From Onchidella celtica (Eukaryota > Mollusca > Gastropoda > Systellommatophora > Onchidiidae): DNA of 64,000 nucleotides. Positions 1-12,013 of the stretch are shown piece after piece. The stretch lies in contig OZ007575.1 of NCBI GenBank assembly GCA_963931925.1, forward strand, positions 43,692,612 to 43,756,611. Reading direction: 5' to 3'. The number at the start of each line of letters is the position of its first letter. The stretch's first letter is position 1. Both the position numbers and the translations under genes were made by a program. The notes under the pieces are model-generated. The model saw only the letters and a program-made list of their open reading frames with translations. It was not told the origin of the DNA and made no database searches.

Positions 1-3000
1 TTTCTATCTTCATTTTCTGGAAAAACGACAACAAATGGAGATCTTCTAATGCGTAGAAGATGTATAACAAATGCACACTTTGACCATTTTTTAAAACATG
101 TTGTGGCACTCATCAAAAATGTTTCACAGTTCCAATTTCTTCTAACTCCGTATCAGAATAACTGACGCCGCAAACGTTTAACGTCGACTTTCTCAGTTGT
201 GCAAAAAGTGGTGTTGGAACGAACAAGAACTGAAGTCGCAATAAATGAAAAAATGCTTTCACCAGGCATTTAATGGTCCTTATTACCTTCTACAGAAATG
301 TGCACTATCAAATTGATGTTTTTTGAACCAGCACTTTAAAAGCAAAAAGCAATAATTAAGATAGAGGAAATCACATTGCAGCGGTGGTCACCGGCATTCG
401 AAGGTAAACAAATTGTCAGCTGGTCTGGCTGGAACTGTTATTCATGTGGTTGTCTAAGGTAACATCGCGGGAGTACTGACGACCTATTCGTATGAAGAAG
501 GGTGGAATTTACAAGTGCAGTCTATAATGCCCATGTGTTATGTTCCGATCTGCCCAAATCTGTACATTAATGAACATTCAAATTGTGTTAAAATGTGTTT
601 ATTTAATCCGCGAATATTGATGTGCGTGTTGAATAACTGTAATACTAATAGTATTTATTTATCATTTACAGTTGATGTTTCAGTGAACATGGGTGTCATT
701 GTCCGAAAAATTCAAACAAGAAGATACCAAATATTCATAATTCTTCAAAATTAATATTATTCATCTGAAACAAGCATAATTACAGCTGTGCTCAGGATAT
801 TAAGCCTGGCAAGGACGAAAGAGTTTGACTTTTTTTTAAAATACCATTATCATTCTTTACACAATTTCATTCCAAAAACATAAATCCGGGAAGAAAAGCT
901 TTCACCAAATTAATGCCGTATCCCTTAACAATTCTGGACCTGAAAATGATTCCGCATCTCAGGCTAACTGTGCGTATCTTTAAAAGGTTGTTCCCATGAA
1001 ACGTCTTTTCAGGGCTTTTCTGCCCGTCTTTTTCATTCAGAGAAAGCGCATATATTCTGAATATCGCTCCTTCTATTTTTTTTTTTTTAGACTAGATGAG
1101 GTGCCCTGCATTATCCGGGATAAAGTGTGAACCGCTCTCTCTCTCTCCCTATGGTCTCGAAAAAAAATCCCATATTCTACAGTCTACTGCAGATTTCATA
1201 CTCACCAGAGCACTACGCACTCATTTCTGGTAGGGAATTGCGCTTGCCGAATTGAACGCGTATTAATACCGTTTCCGTTTCGATGGGCTTACTGCTTAGA
1301 GCTAAAACAAAGATCGTTGTATTTCACATTATTACAATGTTTTACTTACAACATACCTGAACCTTGAATCAACACAATCGGTCGCTACAAAAGCAACTGG
1401 GCTGGATTGGTTGACACTTAAGAAAATAAACTTTATAGTTTTTGAAACTGTCATTTAGGTTGCAGTGTCGAGCAAAAAGCCAACATTGCACCAGGACGAA
1501 TCACCCCGGCTACGATTTCTTTTATAATAAGATATATTAATATTCCTTGATAAGACACCCTCGTCAAAAACATGGACCAAAAAAATAGTATTACACGCTT
1601 CGTGGGGACGGGCTCAAAGACTGATTGCCTAGTATGTTTCAGCCTAACTCATTTAATACGGCCCAGCTATGAATAGCGTGGCCTTCGACAGATACAAAAT
1701 AATACAGAAATACATGTAAATCCCGTTCAGCGTCTTCTCATTCTCCCTTGGCAAATATTTCTCAGCTTTATTATGAAAAAAAAAAATATATTTATTGAAT
1801 ATCTCAGTCATATTCTTTCAAAACCGGAAATTAATTTGTAGCCCGGAAGGAACCGAAAATGCCCCTGCTTCCGTGTCTTGAGATCCTTCAGTGATTGGGA
1901 GCCAGGGCTCTGAACGTTCTCACAGCCTTCTGCAACGTCTTGGCGTTCATTGAGCGTTCAGAAATTAAATACTGATCTAACGTTTGTGAATCTTACTGCC
2001 AAATCCAGTTGTGGTCCAGGACTTCGGTTTTCTTCATTCTATTGCCCGAGTGCGCTAATAATTATTTCAGAGAGATGTACATTTAAATGGCATTCCCGTG
2101 TCTAAGAAGTACACTTAATTTCCGAGAGATTGCCGTCTTTAAGAGAAACTGTGTTAAAACCAGACAAAATGAATACCTGGTATTACAGCGAGATGCAAAG
2201 ATGAAGCCCTTATTATGGGAAGCTGGGGTTCTATTCTGATGGTCTTGTGAAGATAGGATACGCGAACAAACCTCAGTAACAAAGAAACAACCCCCCCCCC
2301 CAAAAAAAAACAACAACAACAAAAAAACAAACACGTGAAGCCGAGAATCAGTCAAAGAAGATTTCGCTTCTTGTTGATATGAGATACGGCTGACGTTGAT
2401 GTTGGAGGAATCAACAGTAAATGCAGAACAATAGGGCTGTTTCAAACGTGTAATACAATAACGCCACGGTAACATACAAAACAGGCTCCCCAGGCGGTAC
2501 AACACAATGGCTGCTGAGTATGCATTGTCTACTGCCACAGTCACATCATGTTTCTTTACAGACACATAATTAGTGTCCGACACCACAGTGCCATTTACCC
2601 GCATCTATACGAAGCCCTAACAGGCATCCAGACTCAAACATTATACGTACGTCAGCATCTAAATTGTCTAAAACCCCTTTAACTAAATTAATCTAATGAT
2701 CCAAAGAAGCTTCCACATTGAGGATTGTGTCTTTTGTTTGATTCCTGGTGACTCTCTTTAGACAACACAAACACAGAATCATGTGTGGTGGAGAATCCCC
2801 ATTGCTGATGTTCACTTTGCTATTGGAAAGAGAAAAAGAAAAGAACATTGTGTTAATTCTCTTATGTCTTCCCTACTATGAATAAATTCCACATTAGCTC
2901 ATTTTTATCACATTTCCTTTCGACCTCTTGGGCCTTCGGCCATTCAATAGTCTTTGCATTTTTCATCTGGTTTTTCTCGTGCCCCAACAGCTGGCATGTT

Positions 3001-4426
3001 CCAGATGTCCGTCGACACGGTGTCTAGACGTTAGTGTAGTCCGCGTTAAACTCTGATCAGACTATTGGGGTGGGCAACTCACATACCGTAATATCGATAT
3101 TATCATTTTTTTTGTCCGTTCCTGTTGGCAGTGCTTCTGTGCATTTAAATTTGGAATAACAGAACTACATTGCTAAACACAAAAATGATATTTGCTTTCA
3201 TTTTATGACTTAGTACTATCTTGGGATTTGTTGATCTATAGATCTTAACCAGTCATGTGGTTGAAAATCAAATAATGAAGAAGAGACAAGAATTCTAAGT
3301 AAAACTGCTGTGCATTGGGTCGACATTTCAACACTCGATTTGGCCAGCAGTGAAAATTTTGATTGAACATAAATAATAAGAAAAATGCTAATCATTGCTC
3401 TGCCCGACCGGTTCAGTCACTGCACTGACTTGGCAGCACGAGTTTACGCTATAGTACTGGAAATACATGGCGTGATTTAAATTATTTATTTTTATCTCAG
3501 TGCCAGCACTAAATTGGCACTTCCTTCTCCACAGCTGAAATAAAAGAACTACAGCTGTATTTCTCATTATGAACGCCATCCATGTGAATACCGCAGACAG
3601 TTTGGGGATTAGACAATATAGGAATGCATGAATATTATAGGGCTGCAATGTCATAAGAAGCTCATAATTTACTCATGTGAACTCATAAAGGATCCGGATA
3701 CCCCATGCATTAGGGATTAGGCCGATTTCATCACTGTTACTCCATTCTGAAGACTGTCACGGTGGTAATACTTGCAAGGAAAAGGCACAGCTGAGATGAA
3801 AATTTACGCCACTGCAATATTTTCTTTATATAAACGTATCGATACCTTACAGCGTCGACTTTAATACCACCATGTCATGACAGGACGCCACTCTCGGTGT
3901 AAAGTGTATATTTCGTCTGCTGCGTGGTCGGTTCACATCTCTTACAACTTTGCAAAATGAGCGGTCAGAAAAAAAGACAGCAGAAATCAAATCCGATTGC
4001 GACCTGGACGGTTCTTGACAACATGAGTGTTGTAGACGTTTTTTTTTTTTTGTATCATGGCATCCTGGCCAGATATTTGTTGTGTTTGGCCTGAATTTCA
4101 TGTCCGTTTTCAAACTTATTGAGGTTATATAAGAGACCATATTTGGCCTCCAAGAGCCTGCCGACGAATATGTTAGGTGTCTCATAGATGTCACCAGAAA
4201 TTTGCCTGGACACTTAACTGTCATCTCTCATCCGGGTCAAGCACACCTTCCATCGGCCATTGCACTGGCCTTAATAACTATGTTGGTACCCTAAAATATT
4301 ATAACGAGAGAGCGGATTTTGGGAACTAGACAAGCGAGGGTGCGAGAGAGGAGTGAGAAGGTTGGTGGTCTACCGAGTCAAATCTGTTTTGATTTAGCTA
4401 ATGTGAGGTGTAAACTATGGAATTAA
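1..4426. other. Non-coding DNA, no gene seen
   Basis: I see no supportable gene. Open frames of 60-170 codons here have no recognisable domain, and the longest (2083-2604, minus) runs through a C/A simple repeat at about 2287-2330. Only a diverged dispersed repeat (181-260) and homopolymer runs stand out. Confidence 0.6.
181..260. repeat. Dispersed repeat, copy 1 of 2
   Basis: This stretch shares a long imperfect match, including GTTGTGCAAAAAGTGG and GTTGGAAC.AACAAGAAC, with 7621-7706 in the same orientation. The matching part is about 80 bp and may extend further at lower similarity. The family is unknown and no termini were found. Confidence 0.55.
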
Positions 4427-4632
4427 CCCTATTACTGCTATTAACCAATTTAATCGGTCAATTACGGAGTAAAGATTTTTTTCACAATCCCCATCCAATT
4501 TCCTGTCCAAAAATGTACAGTTTTATTGGCTAAATCTTTATTCCAGAGAGGCAGAGCCATTTTATGATACCACCACAATTCTTTAAAAAAGCTCCTCAGC
4601 ACTAGGGAAATGTGTATGTAACAGTAATAGGG
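4427..4632. mobile_element. piggyBac-like MITE (206 bp)
   Basis: The element begins CCCTATTACTG (4427-4437) and ends with its exact reverse complement CAGTAATAGGG (4622-4632). It is flanked on both sides by TTAA (4423-4426 and 4633-4636). A TTAA duplication with terminal repeats starting CCC is the signature of the piggyBac superfamily. It has no coding capacity, so it would depend on a transposase supplied elsewhere. The superfamily assignment is inference from termini only. Confidence 0.75.
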
Positions 4633-5812
4633 TTAAAGGGAAAGTCGTCTGACTCAATAGTGCGGGAACATCAAACGGGTCTTGAGTCAGTTGACAGATG
4701 TAGAAACCTTTCTCACTGAGTCAGATCACGCAATAGAGACCTGACTCTGTCAGCCACCAGCCTAAATGCGCCGTTTAAAGCCTTTGGACAAGTTCAGAGC
4801 AAAATAACTATGGACATCGTGGACAAAAATAACAACAGGAGACTGTTTTTCTGAGACTGAGACGGGAGTTGTAACTCGAAAAATTCTCCATCAGATATTG
4901 GATTTGGGCCGAGAGAGAGACCTAAGATTGAAAACACTAACTTGTTTGTTGGTAAAGCCGGGCTTTGCTCGTAATACCTCGGTTGTTGACAGGGCACAGT
5001 TTCTGGACAGGACCAGACCAGACTAGACACGTCGTTTTACTTTTTAACCATCTGATTTGATGAAAGGGAAAGGCGAATGAAACCAACCAAATGACAGTGT
5101 GAGGAGAGAGAAAAGCACAGAGAGATACACTGAAAACAAAGCAATAACGACAAATACATACAGACGCTTAAATGTACACAAAATCAGTGGGACTGGAGCG
5201 GAGCTTGATACAAAGATGAAATGTGATTAACGCTTTTATTTGCAAACCCTGCGGTTTTAATAAACCACAAGAAATTATGGAATAAATCCTGGCCAAAAAA
5301 TGAATTCCAAAACCACAAAATAAACGTAACGGTTGTCTTTCTTTCTTTCTATCTGTTCTTCTTCTTTTTTTCTTTATTCATTATTTATTTTAGATTAAAT
5401 TGGGGATGTTGCAGAGTACACCATTCATTCATGCCACAATCCAACTGACACTTGTGGCAAAAGAGATGAATTAATACTCCTCACAGCCGCTTTCCCCCTA
5501 GCTACAAATTGCCGCGGATGCTTCATTACGAGATACTCTTACGTTTAAATGGAGCGAAAACTGGGTACGATGGAGTTAATTCTGTGATTCTATTTCATTT
5601 CCCTGGAATCGGAGTGCAGTGTTGAGATTTCCTTACAGTCTGGGTGAGAAACCCGTTTAATTCATTTAATGTGGAGGGCTTTAGATTGGGGGTGGGGGGG
5701 GGGGGTGTCAGAGTATCGGGAATTTAACTTTAACCGTCAATAGCTTGAATTTTGGGGTACGACCTAAGTGAAAAGTCAGTTAAGCACCGCCCACATTAAA
5801 ACTATGGAAACC
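4633..5812. other. Non-coding DNA, no gene seen
   Basis: No gene, RNA or clear repeat is visible apart from a short TTTC-rich run near 5337-5372 and a G run near 5695-5706. Confidence 0.55.
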
Positions 5813-5975
5813 CATATCCATACAACATGTTGTGCACACAATTCGATGACCTAGAACACACAATGTGAATGAATCTTCTTCATTCGTAGAAGAACGCTTA
5901 CATTTTAGACCAATCAGGTAGAGCTACCCCACCCCACGTCATCGAATTGTGTGCACAACATGTTGTACGGATACG
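5813..5975. mobile_element. Palindromic element with 38-bp inverted arms
   Basis: The arm 5813-5850 is the near-perfect reverse complement of 5938-5975, with two mismatches seen. Both arms contain CAACATGTTGTGCACACAATT or its complement. The spacer is 87 bp and non-coding. This fits a small foldback or MITE-type element, but no flanking duplication is convincing, so the superfamily is unknown. Confidence 0.65.
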
Positions 5976-7441
5976 CACTTCGTAAAACTACTGTATTCAG
6001 TTATCCCCCTTACGATTTGTCGATAAATCCAAGTACTTTTTAGGGCTGCATAGACGAAGAAAGAAAAAAAAACCTTCAAAGAAAACAAAACTGCAAGTAT
6101 ATAGTTATCGGCAGTCTTCTGGAGGAACACATTAACCCTAAAAATGCACGTTTTTTTTTTTGGGGGGGGGGGGGGGAGGGGTTGTTGTTTACTGGTAGTT
6201 GTATAGGCTCCTCCGGACGAAATAAGAAAAGACCATACAGCCAAGAGCTTTTATTACTAAAATATCATCAGTGTCTTCCACCTTGCTTTTCAAAAGTAAT
6301 GTGGATGAAGTAACAAATTCTCTGTTACCCCTGATGGTGGTCCGTATTATTGTACAACACGAACATTTCAAAGATGCCATACGTCAGAGCTGCCCTGCTA
6401 ACACAACAAACAACCAATAGAAATATGACGCGTTTGCTACGGAGCTGTAAAGTTCAACTCCATAAATAACTCAGGAAAGTATTGGCTACGTGATGGTGGG
6501 CGCATTCGCTGAAAAATGTCGCAGGCAAATTGGGATAATCAACTGCACTCAGCTGTTTGATCTGTGGTCGCAAGAACAAAAAAGGGGAAAAAAACGGAAT
6601 TTCAAAGCCACGTCCTGAAATACATACATCGTTCTGATTATACTGTAGTATGACGTGCCCAGCAATAACTGTAATTGTCACTGAGTATTTCATCTCCTCA
6701 TTAATTATTTGATTCGTTCTTGTTCTCGTATTGATTTCATCGGGTAATGTTTGTTTTGCTGGTTTGCCATTTGCTTTGCGTATTTGCTGGTTTAACACCC
6801 TTTAAACAAGGGAATATTAGGCTTATATATCAAGTCTTTGATACTTTTTTTTTAAAAGAAAGGTATCAAAATGAAGAATGACTCAAAGCAATTACAAATA
6901 CAATAAGGGCGATTGAAAATGTTCAGGAACTAAGTTACAAATAATAATGTCTATATTTATAAACGTGAAGATTTAAGCTTGTGGAAGTTAAGTTAAAAAT
7001 ATTAATGCACATTTCTTGTAACTCTACAAAATAGTGCATGCTTGTACTCGGTTCAAACAATTTCCTTTGACTGAACTATTTTTAAGACAGTTCTGAAAGT
7101 TATTTGGTTAACAATATTGTACCATAATCAACAGCTATTCAAACAGCTGTTAAGTACCAGTGGCTCACACGTTTATTATTTGAGAGCATACATAACTGTT
7201 GCATAACAGCGCCATTGCCAGTCATAGAAGTGTCTCGTTGTGGGTCAAGTGTTTCTCATGGAAACTCTTCCGTCTCCCATGTAACCGGTTTTAGGATGAG
7301 TATCCCCTATCCACTCGCGTGCGTCATTTCCTGGTGTCGCTGACCACTGAAGCCTGCACTCAGGAGTCAGATTTGCATCAGCCATCTATAATTATCGGTC
7401 TTAATGAGTCATCTGCATTGTCAATCGTGTGGCATTGTTTC

Positions 7442-7444
<3 letters not shown>
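5976..7444. other. Non-coding DNA, no gene seen
   Basis: Low-complexity G and T runs lie at 6150-6190, and a 12-bp imperfect hairpin around TTTGATAC lies at about 6835-6868. No supportable gene is present. Confidence 0.55.

Positions 7445-7507
<63 letters not shown>
7445..7507. repeat. (GA)n microsatellite
   Basis: A pure GA dinucleotide tract of about 31 units. Open frames through it on both strands are repeat artefacts. Confidence 0.97.
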
Positions 7508-7509
<2 letters not shown>

Positions 7510-7620
7510 AACAAACCTTAAAGAAAATAACTCGACCATAGTGCTTGTTTGTTCGAACTCAATTTTGTGAAAAACTCTAGATCTGTTAATACGGCCGTAT
7601 ATAGAAGAGGCACACTTGTT

Positions 7621-7706
7621 TAAAGGTCGAGTTTCTAAGTTGTGCAAAAAGTGGAGTTGGAACAAACAAGAACCCAAGGTCATCAATTAGCCCAGGAAAA
7701 AATATG
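7621..7706. repeat. Dispersed repeat, copy 2 of 2
   Basis: Diverged second copy of the sequence at 181-260, same orientation, sharing GTTGTGCAAAAAGTGG. No termini were recognised. Confidence 0.55.
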
Positions 7707-8402
7707 AATATTGTAAAGTTTAAACAGAAATATATAAAATACTTGCTTCAGCTGGCATAACGATTCCTGGAAGTTTGACAAAAGCTGGATGTCTGTCCAC
7801 AGAGATAACAAAAAAATGTCTTACAAACTCACACCAAATGATTCGAAAAAATTGAAGGAATAAGCCTGCTTCTAAGCCCTATAAATCTTTGCTTATGCCT
7901 TGCGGGGATATAAAAAAAATCATAGTTTTAGAACAGAACAACTTAATCTTATAGAACTTGTTTAGAAAGCTTATGGGCCTTGTTCAAATCCGATTTATGT
8001 CCCCCTAATAGTATTCTCCGCCAGAAAAAAAATGTGTGCTCATGGCGAAACTTAAAGATTTTGGATTTGTCCATGTATTTATTCAAGGTATTTGTCTCAT
8101 TGGTCTTTACTTTTCGTGATCTCCTCCAAGTCCCCAGCCCTTCCCCCTTTATGTATGCGCATATTTAGGGAGCTGGAGTTGCTAGGGTCCAGCTTGTAGA
8201 CGCGTCCATCCATCTCACTCTCAAATTCTCACACATAATTAATTATGTTTCAATAAAAATTCCCTGAAAAAACATATTTCACTGTATCTCGTTCACCGTT
8301 TCAACCAATCATCTGATAGCGATCACAACCAAGAAATTCTTACAAAATCATTGGCTTCTCTATCTTTTTTTTTCAAATGTGTCTTTCTTGTTGCAGTCTA
8401 AC
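7707..8402. other. Non-coding DNA, no gene seen
   Basis: A/T-rich sequence with no supportable gene. It ends in the 8-bp target duplication AGTCTAAC (8395-8402) of the MITE that follows. Confidence 0.55.
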
Positions 8403-8768
8403 CACAGACTAATAAATTAACCAGACTGGAAACACGAGCTTCGGGCTGTGTCGTTTTTTTACGGAATTTCCCGAGCGGCGGCCGTATAACCAACATGGCC
8501 GCCGCTCGGGAAATTCCGATTCTAGTGCTATCTGCAGTAGAAATTTCTTTTTATTTGTCAACATTGGTTGTACATGTATTAATTTCTTGGTGCGGAACCA
8601 AACTTCCGCGTTCAGTAGGCGCGTGAAAATGGTGTCATTCAAAATTGTAGCTATGCTGAAGCGTCGGTCGATACCGTAAACCTGATGTGGCGGATGGTTC
8701 ATGATCTTTCGCTGTTTTGTGACGTCACACAATGGGATCATCTAGTCTGGGTATTTTATTAGTCTGTG
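8403..8768. mobile_element. 365-bp MITE with 8-bp TSD, copy 1
   Basis: The termini are inverted repeats of about 27 bp starting CACAGACTAATAAATTAACC in the other copies; in this copy the right end is slightly mutated. It is flanked by a perfect 8-bp duplication AGTCTAAC (8395-8402 and 8769-8776). Near the left end is a second palindrome, ACGGAATTTCCCGAGCGGC and its complement around GGCCGTATAACCAACATGG. Copies 2 and 3 are at 8972-9336 and 49231-49595. An 8-bp duplication is typical of hAT and P superfamilies; which one applies is not decided by the sequence. There is no transposase. Confidence 0.92.
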
Positions 8769-8776
8769 AGTCTAAC

Positions 8777-8971
8777 AGTGTTTCTCAACTCGGCTGTGTT
8801 AAACATTTCCACAACAGTGTCGATCAATTGTTTGTGGCACACAGTCTTATATATATACATAATATTAATTATATCTTGCATGCTGTCTTACTGTATCGTT
8901 TCAGTATTATTTCTTACGTGCGGCTTTGCAGCATACAACTTTTCCTTTTTCCCATAGTTTTGAGTTTGTTT
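8777..8971. other. Short spacer between two MITE copies
   Basis: An A/T-rich spacer of 195 bp. It ends with GTTTGTTT (8964-8971), which is the left target duplication of MITE copy 2. Confidence 0.6.
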
Positions 8972-9336
8972 CACAGACTAATAAATTAACCAGACTGGAA
9001 ACACGAGCTTCGAGCTGTATCGTTTTTTACGGAATTTCCCGAGCGGCAGCTGTGTAACCAACATGGCCGCGGCTCGGGAAATTCCGATTCTAGTTCTATC
9101 TGCAGTAGAAATGTCTTTTTATTTGTCAACATTGGTTGTACATATATTAATTTCTTGTTGCAGAACCGAACTTCCGCGTTCAGCAGGCGCGTGAAAATGG
9201 TGTCATTCAAAATTGTAGCTATGCTGAAGCGTCGGTCGTTACCGTAAACCAAATGTGGCGGATGGTTCATGACCTTTCGCTGTTTTGTGACGTCACACAA
9301 TGGGATCATCCAGTCTGGTTAATTTATTAGTCTGTG
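8972..9336. mobile_element. 365-bp MITE with 8-bp TSD, copy 2
   Basis: Same family and orientation as 8403-8768. The terminal repeats begin CACAGACTAATAAATTAACC and end in the complementary GGTTAATTTATTAGTCTGTG. The flanks GTTTGTTT (8964-8971) and GTCTGTTT (9337-9344) match at 7 of 8 bases, as expected of an 8-bp duplication with one later mutation. The internal GAGCGGC/GCTCGGG palindrome is retained with substitutions. Confidence 0.92.
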
Positions 9337-9360
9337 GTCTGTTTCAACCCTTGCTGCAAC

Positions 9361-10567
9361 TGTCATGATCACATTAGGATCATAAATGCCGTGCTAGGTC
9401 ACGACGTCAGTGAGTTAATTTTTACGATCTTGTTGATTATAACCAGCGTAATTTGTCCTTGAGCTGTTCTCGTGAACAGTTTGTTTTGAAACACCTTTTT
9501 TCTGATAGATGGAGAGAAGGAGGGGCGAGACAGAATAAATGTATAGCTAGGAATGACAGAGCAGTTCTCGGCCCCGTGATTTTGATTAACATAGATAAGG
9601 GGCGAGTAAAGGTAGTTTATTTAGACGCTTAGTTGGCGTTCGGAAATTCGTGCATAAGAGTAGAAAGCACGGGGTTTGAAGATTTTAGTAGTTAATGTTT
9701 CGCATGTTAAATTTTGTCTAGGTAAAATTGACCTTAATTTGGCGCAAGGCCGTGACAAGCATAAATTAATATTGCAGGCTGAGCTGAAGCGACTGCACCA
9801 ATCAAATGTATGAATCTGGACGGAAGGTCGAGACATAGCTTTAGTATTTAAACCCGTGCAGAGCTTAGATAGATGCCACATGTAGACAATCCATTTACGA
9901 AGTGGACGGCGATAGTCCTCAGCCAGATGAGAGACATAGAGACGCAGTTGAGCAGTCCATATTGTGAGGAGCGTGATGTTTTAAAGCTCCAGAGCCTAAG
10001 CTACTTGGTTTGATATGAACCCACAGCGTTTACATCCAGCGCTCTCAATCCCAGTGAGGGCCGCATGGTGAGAGTCCATACTAATTTGTAATGATGAAGG
10101 TGAACCGTTCTACTTACTTTTGAAGACGTTTCAGAGCTACCGCCAGACAACGCATGGTTGTACAAGCATTCTCCATGGCGTGTCTAGAGGAAATGTCCAT
10201 ATCATAACATGTCTCATTGAATTAATATAATTTAAACTGTTATATCCGTCGCCACGTGCGCGGATTCTATTTGGCATCTAACTCATATGACCTGCAAGTA
10301 GTTAGAGTGAATAAGTTAGTCTTTATAGAAAGCTGTAGTTTCATTAGTTAGATTCAGTTGCCTTTGAATTGATATTTATATTTATAATTATATTTGTTAC
10401 ATTAATTCCTGTAATTAAACTGCCCTACAGTTCTGCTAAAAATCAAAGCAATTGATTTATTTAGTTTTTAGAGTGCAAGTATTTTTTTTTTGTGTGTTCG
10501 TCGATTGTGGGAGCGGACCTCGAAAGAGTGTCAGTCGAATTCTCCCCATCTAACCCACATCGCGACA
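9361..10567 (+). mobile_element. Solo LTR related to family B (plus strand)
   Basis: The first ~500 bp align clearly with the reverse complement of the family B LTR. Shared blocks include CGTGCT.GGTCACG, CCCCGTGATTTTGAT, GGGGCGAGTAAA and GCACCAATCAAAT. It begins TGTCATG, ends GCGACA, and is flanked by a 5-bp duplication GCAAC (9356-9360 and 10568-10572). The last ~25 bases also match the B LTR end (CCCAT..AACCCA). The middle 400-500 bp are too diverged for me to align. A full-length LTR with a target duplication and no internal region is what LTR-LTR recombination leaves. Length is 1207 bp against 1314 bp for B. Confidence 0.82.
9844..9851 (+). promoter_or_regulatory. TATA-like box of the solo LTR
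   Basis: GTATTTAA lies in the part that aligns with the B LTR, where the same octamer occurs in sense (plus-strand TTAAATAC at 20347-20354). Conservation between otherwise diverged LTRs supports a core promoter role. Confidence 0.5.
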
Positions 10568-10572
10568 GCAAC

Positions 10573-11089
10573 TCCACAGATTCTCTGTGCCTTTTCTCAT
10601 GATATTCTGGAATATTGGAGTGGGGAATGTGCGTGCACTTTTGGATGTGTTCATGTACGATGCTTAATATTATCAACTACTCGTAAGCTACTTTCTACCT
10701 TGCGTTATAAATTATACACTCTCCCAGGTATGCAATTTACTTCCAGATTTCTGTCTTTATACTGGCTGTGTTGTGGAACTGTCAAATTTAAAGTGTTTCT
10801 TCAGTGACATAATTAGATTAGTGGGAATTGTTTTTACATTGGATTTTGTTTTATTGTATGTTTTATTTTATTACCGCAGTTTTTTAGATTTTACTATTGT
10901 TATTGTTGTTTTCATTTGTTATTTCTTTGTTAACATTGTAAAAAAAACAATTATAAGTGTTTTATTAAGTGAAAATAACAACATGTGTTCGGTCTTTACT
11001 TTAGGAGGTTCGCTGACATGGCATTCATACCTCACCTTTCCTGTTTTTATTTTTCTTGTTCTTATTTCTATGTGTTTTTATGGTAGAGA
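10573..11089. other. Non-coding DNA, no gene seen
   Basis: T-rich sequence. A 187-codon open frame (10773-11336, plus) is hydrophobic only because of T-richness and runs into the antisense of a SINE, so I do not accept it as a gene. Confidence 0.55.
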
Positions 11090-11372
11090 TTCGTTTTTTT
11101 TTCAGAATTTTGCCCAGCCAGCGGCCTTGTTCGGCTTGCTCTTCACGATTTTTATCTTTAACGTACGCAACAATATGTACACGGGCCCTTCGATTGTTTC
11201 ATCCTTTTCCGAGAAGACTAGGTGTTCAATCCTACCTAACAAAATAATAATCTGGGACAGGAATTTTTTCCCACGCAAAGAAAACTTCCAACATGTCTGC
11301 ACCGACCGGGGATCAAACCTGGTATCTTGGGCATGAGAGGCGGGGACTTTGCATCTAGACCACCGTGCCCCC
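11090..11372 (-). mobile_element. tRNA-derived SINE
   Basis: Read on the minus strand, the head at about 11372-11290 resembles a tRNA: an A-box-like GGTGGTCTAGATG and a B-box-like GGTTTGATCCC at plausible spacing. Further on are GGGCCCGTGTACATATTG, ACGTTAAAGATAAAAATC and GGCAAAATTCTG followed by a short A run. From memory the body resembles a conserved central domain of SINEs frequent in molluscs. The copy is diverged and no target duplication was found. Confidence 0.65.
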
Positions 11373-11737
11373 CCCCCTCCCCCGTATTTTATCAGTGAGC
11401 AAGCGTGGTGAAGGGGCTACCTCGTTGTCTGCTAATGAAAAGAACCACAATAGCACCCAAAAAACTTTAATCGGCTGTTGTTGGTGCTGAGTGGTCTTTA
11501 ACAAAGCTGAATAGAGAAAATATTCAGTTGTGTGGACTGTTCAGCTAAAGCCTACTATGTAAACTACTACAGTCCTCTAGCAACCGCGCCCTTTAACAAC
11601 AGCCAAATTAAAATGAAGTATGTCAGAAATTAGGCCTACCCCTCCCCCTGTCCTTTCACAAACTTATTAATGCAAAAAGTGAAGAAAACATTAATGAAAC
11701 CAATGAGTCCTTTTCTGTCACTGTCCATCAGATTTAT
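11373..11737. other. Non-coding DNA, no gene seen
   Basis: Starts with a C run beside the SINE head. No gene, RNA or clear repeat is visible. Confidence 0.5.
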
Positions 11738-12013
11738 GAACACAGTGAACCATGTCATAGTATGGTGATCTAATACATATATTGAATACAGTGAACCATC
11801 TCACAGTACGTTGAAGTAATACATATATTGAACACAATGAACCACGTCACAGTATGTTGATGTAATATATAATTATATTGAACACAATTAACCACATCAC
11901 AGTAATGTGATGTAATACATAATTTGAACACAATGAAGCACGCCACAGTACGTTGCTGTAATACATAATTTGAACACAATGAACCGTGTCTCAGTACAAT
12001 GGTGTAATACAAT
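11738..12013. repeat. Minisatellite, about 46-bp unit, six copies
   Basis: Six diverged tandem units each start GAACACA(G/A)TGAACCA or a variant and end TAATACATA(AT)ATT. Unit length varies from about 43 to 50 bp. The 82-codon minus-strand frame here is the repeat translated and is not a gene. Confidence 0.85.

Noticed and set aside
2083-2604. 173-codon minus-strand frame
   Set aside because: It crosses a C/A simple repeat and shows no domain.
8409-9309. Similar minus-strand proteins of about 110 residues (8409-8741, 8986-9309, also 49245-49469)
   Set aside because: They are the same frame in three copies of a MITE; the similarity comes from the DNA element, and the frame is shortened in the third copy.
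10773-11336. 187-codon hydrophobic frame
   Set aside because: T-rich DNA gives Phe/Leu/Ile runs that mimic membrane segments, and the 3' part is antisense to a SINE.
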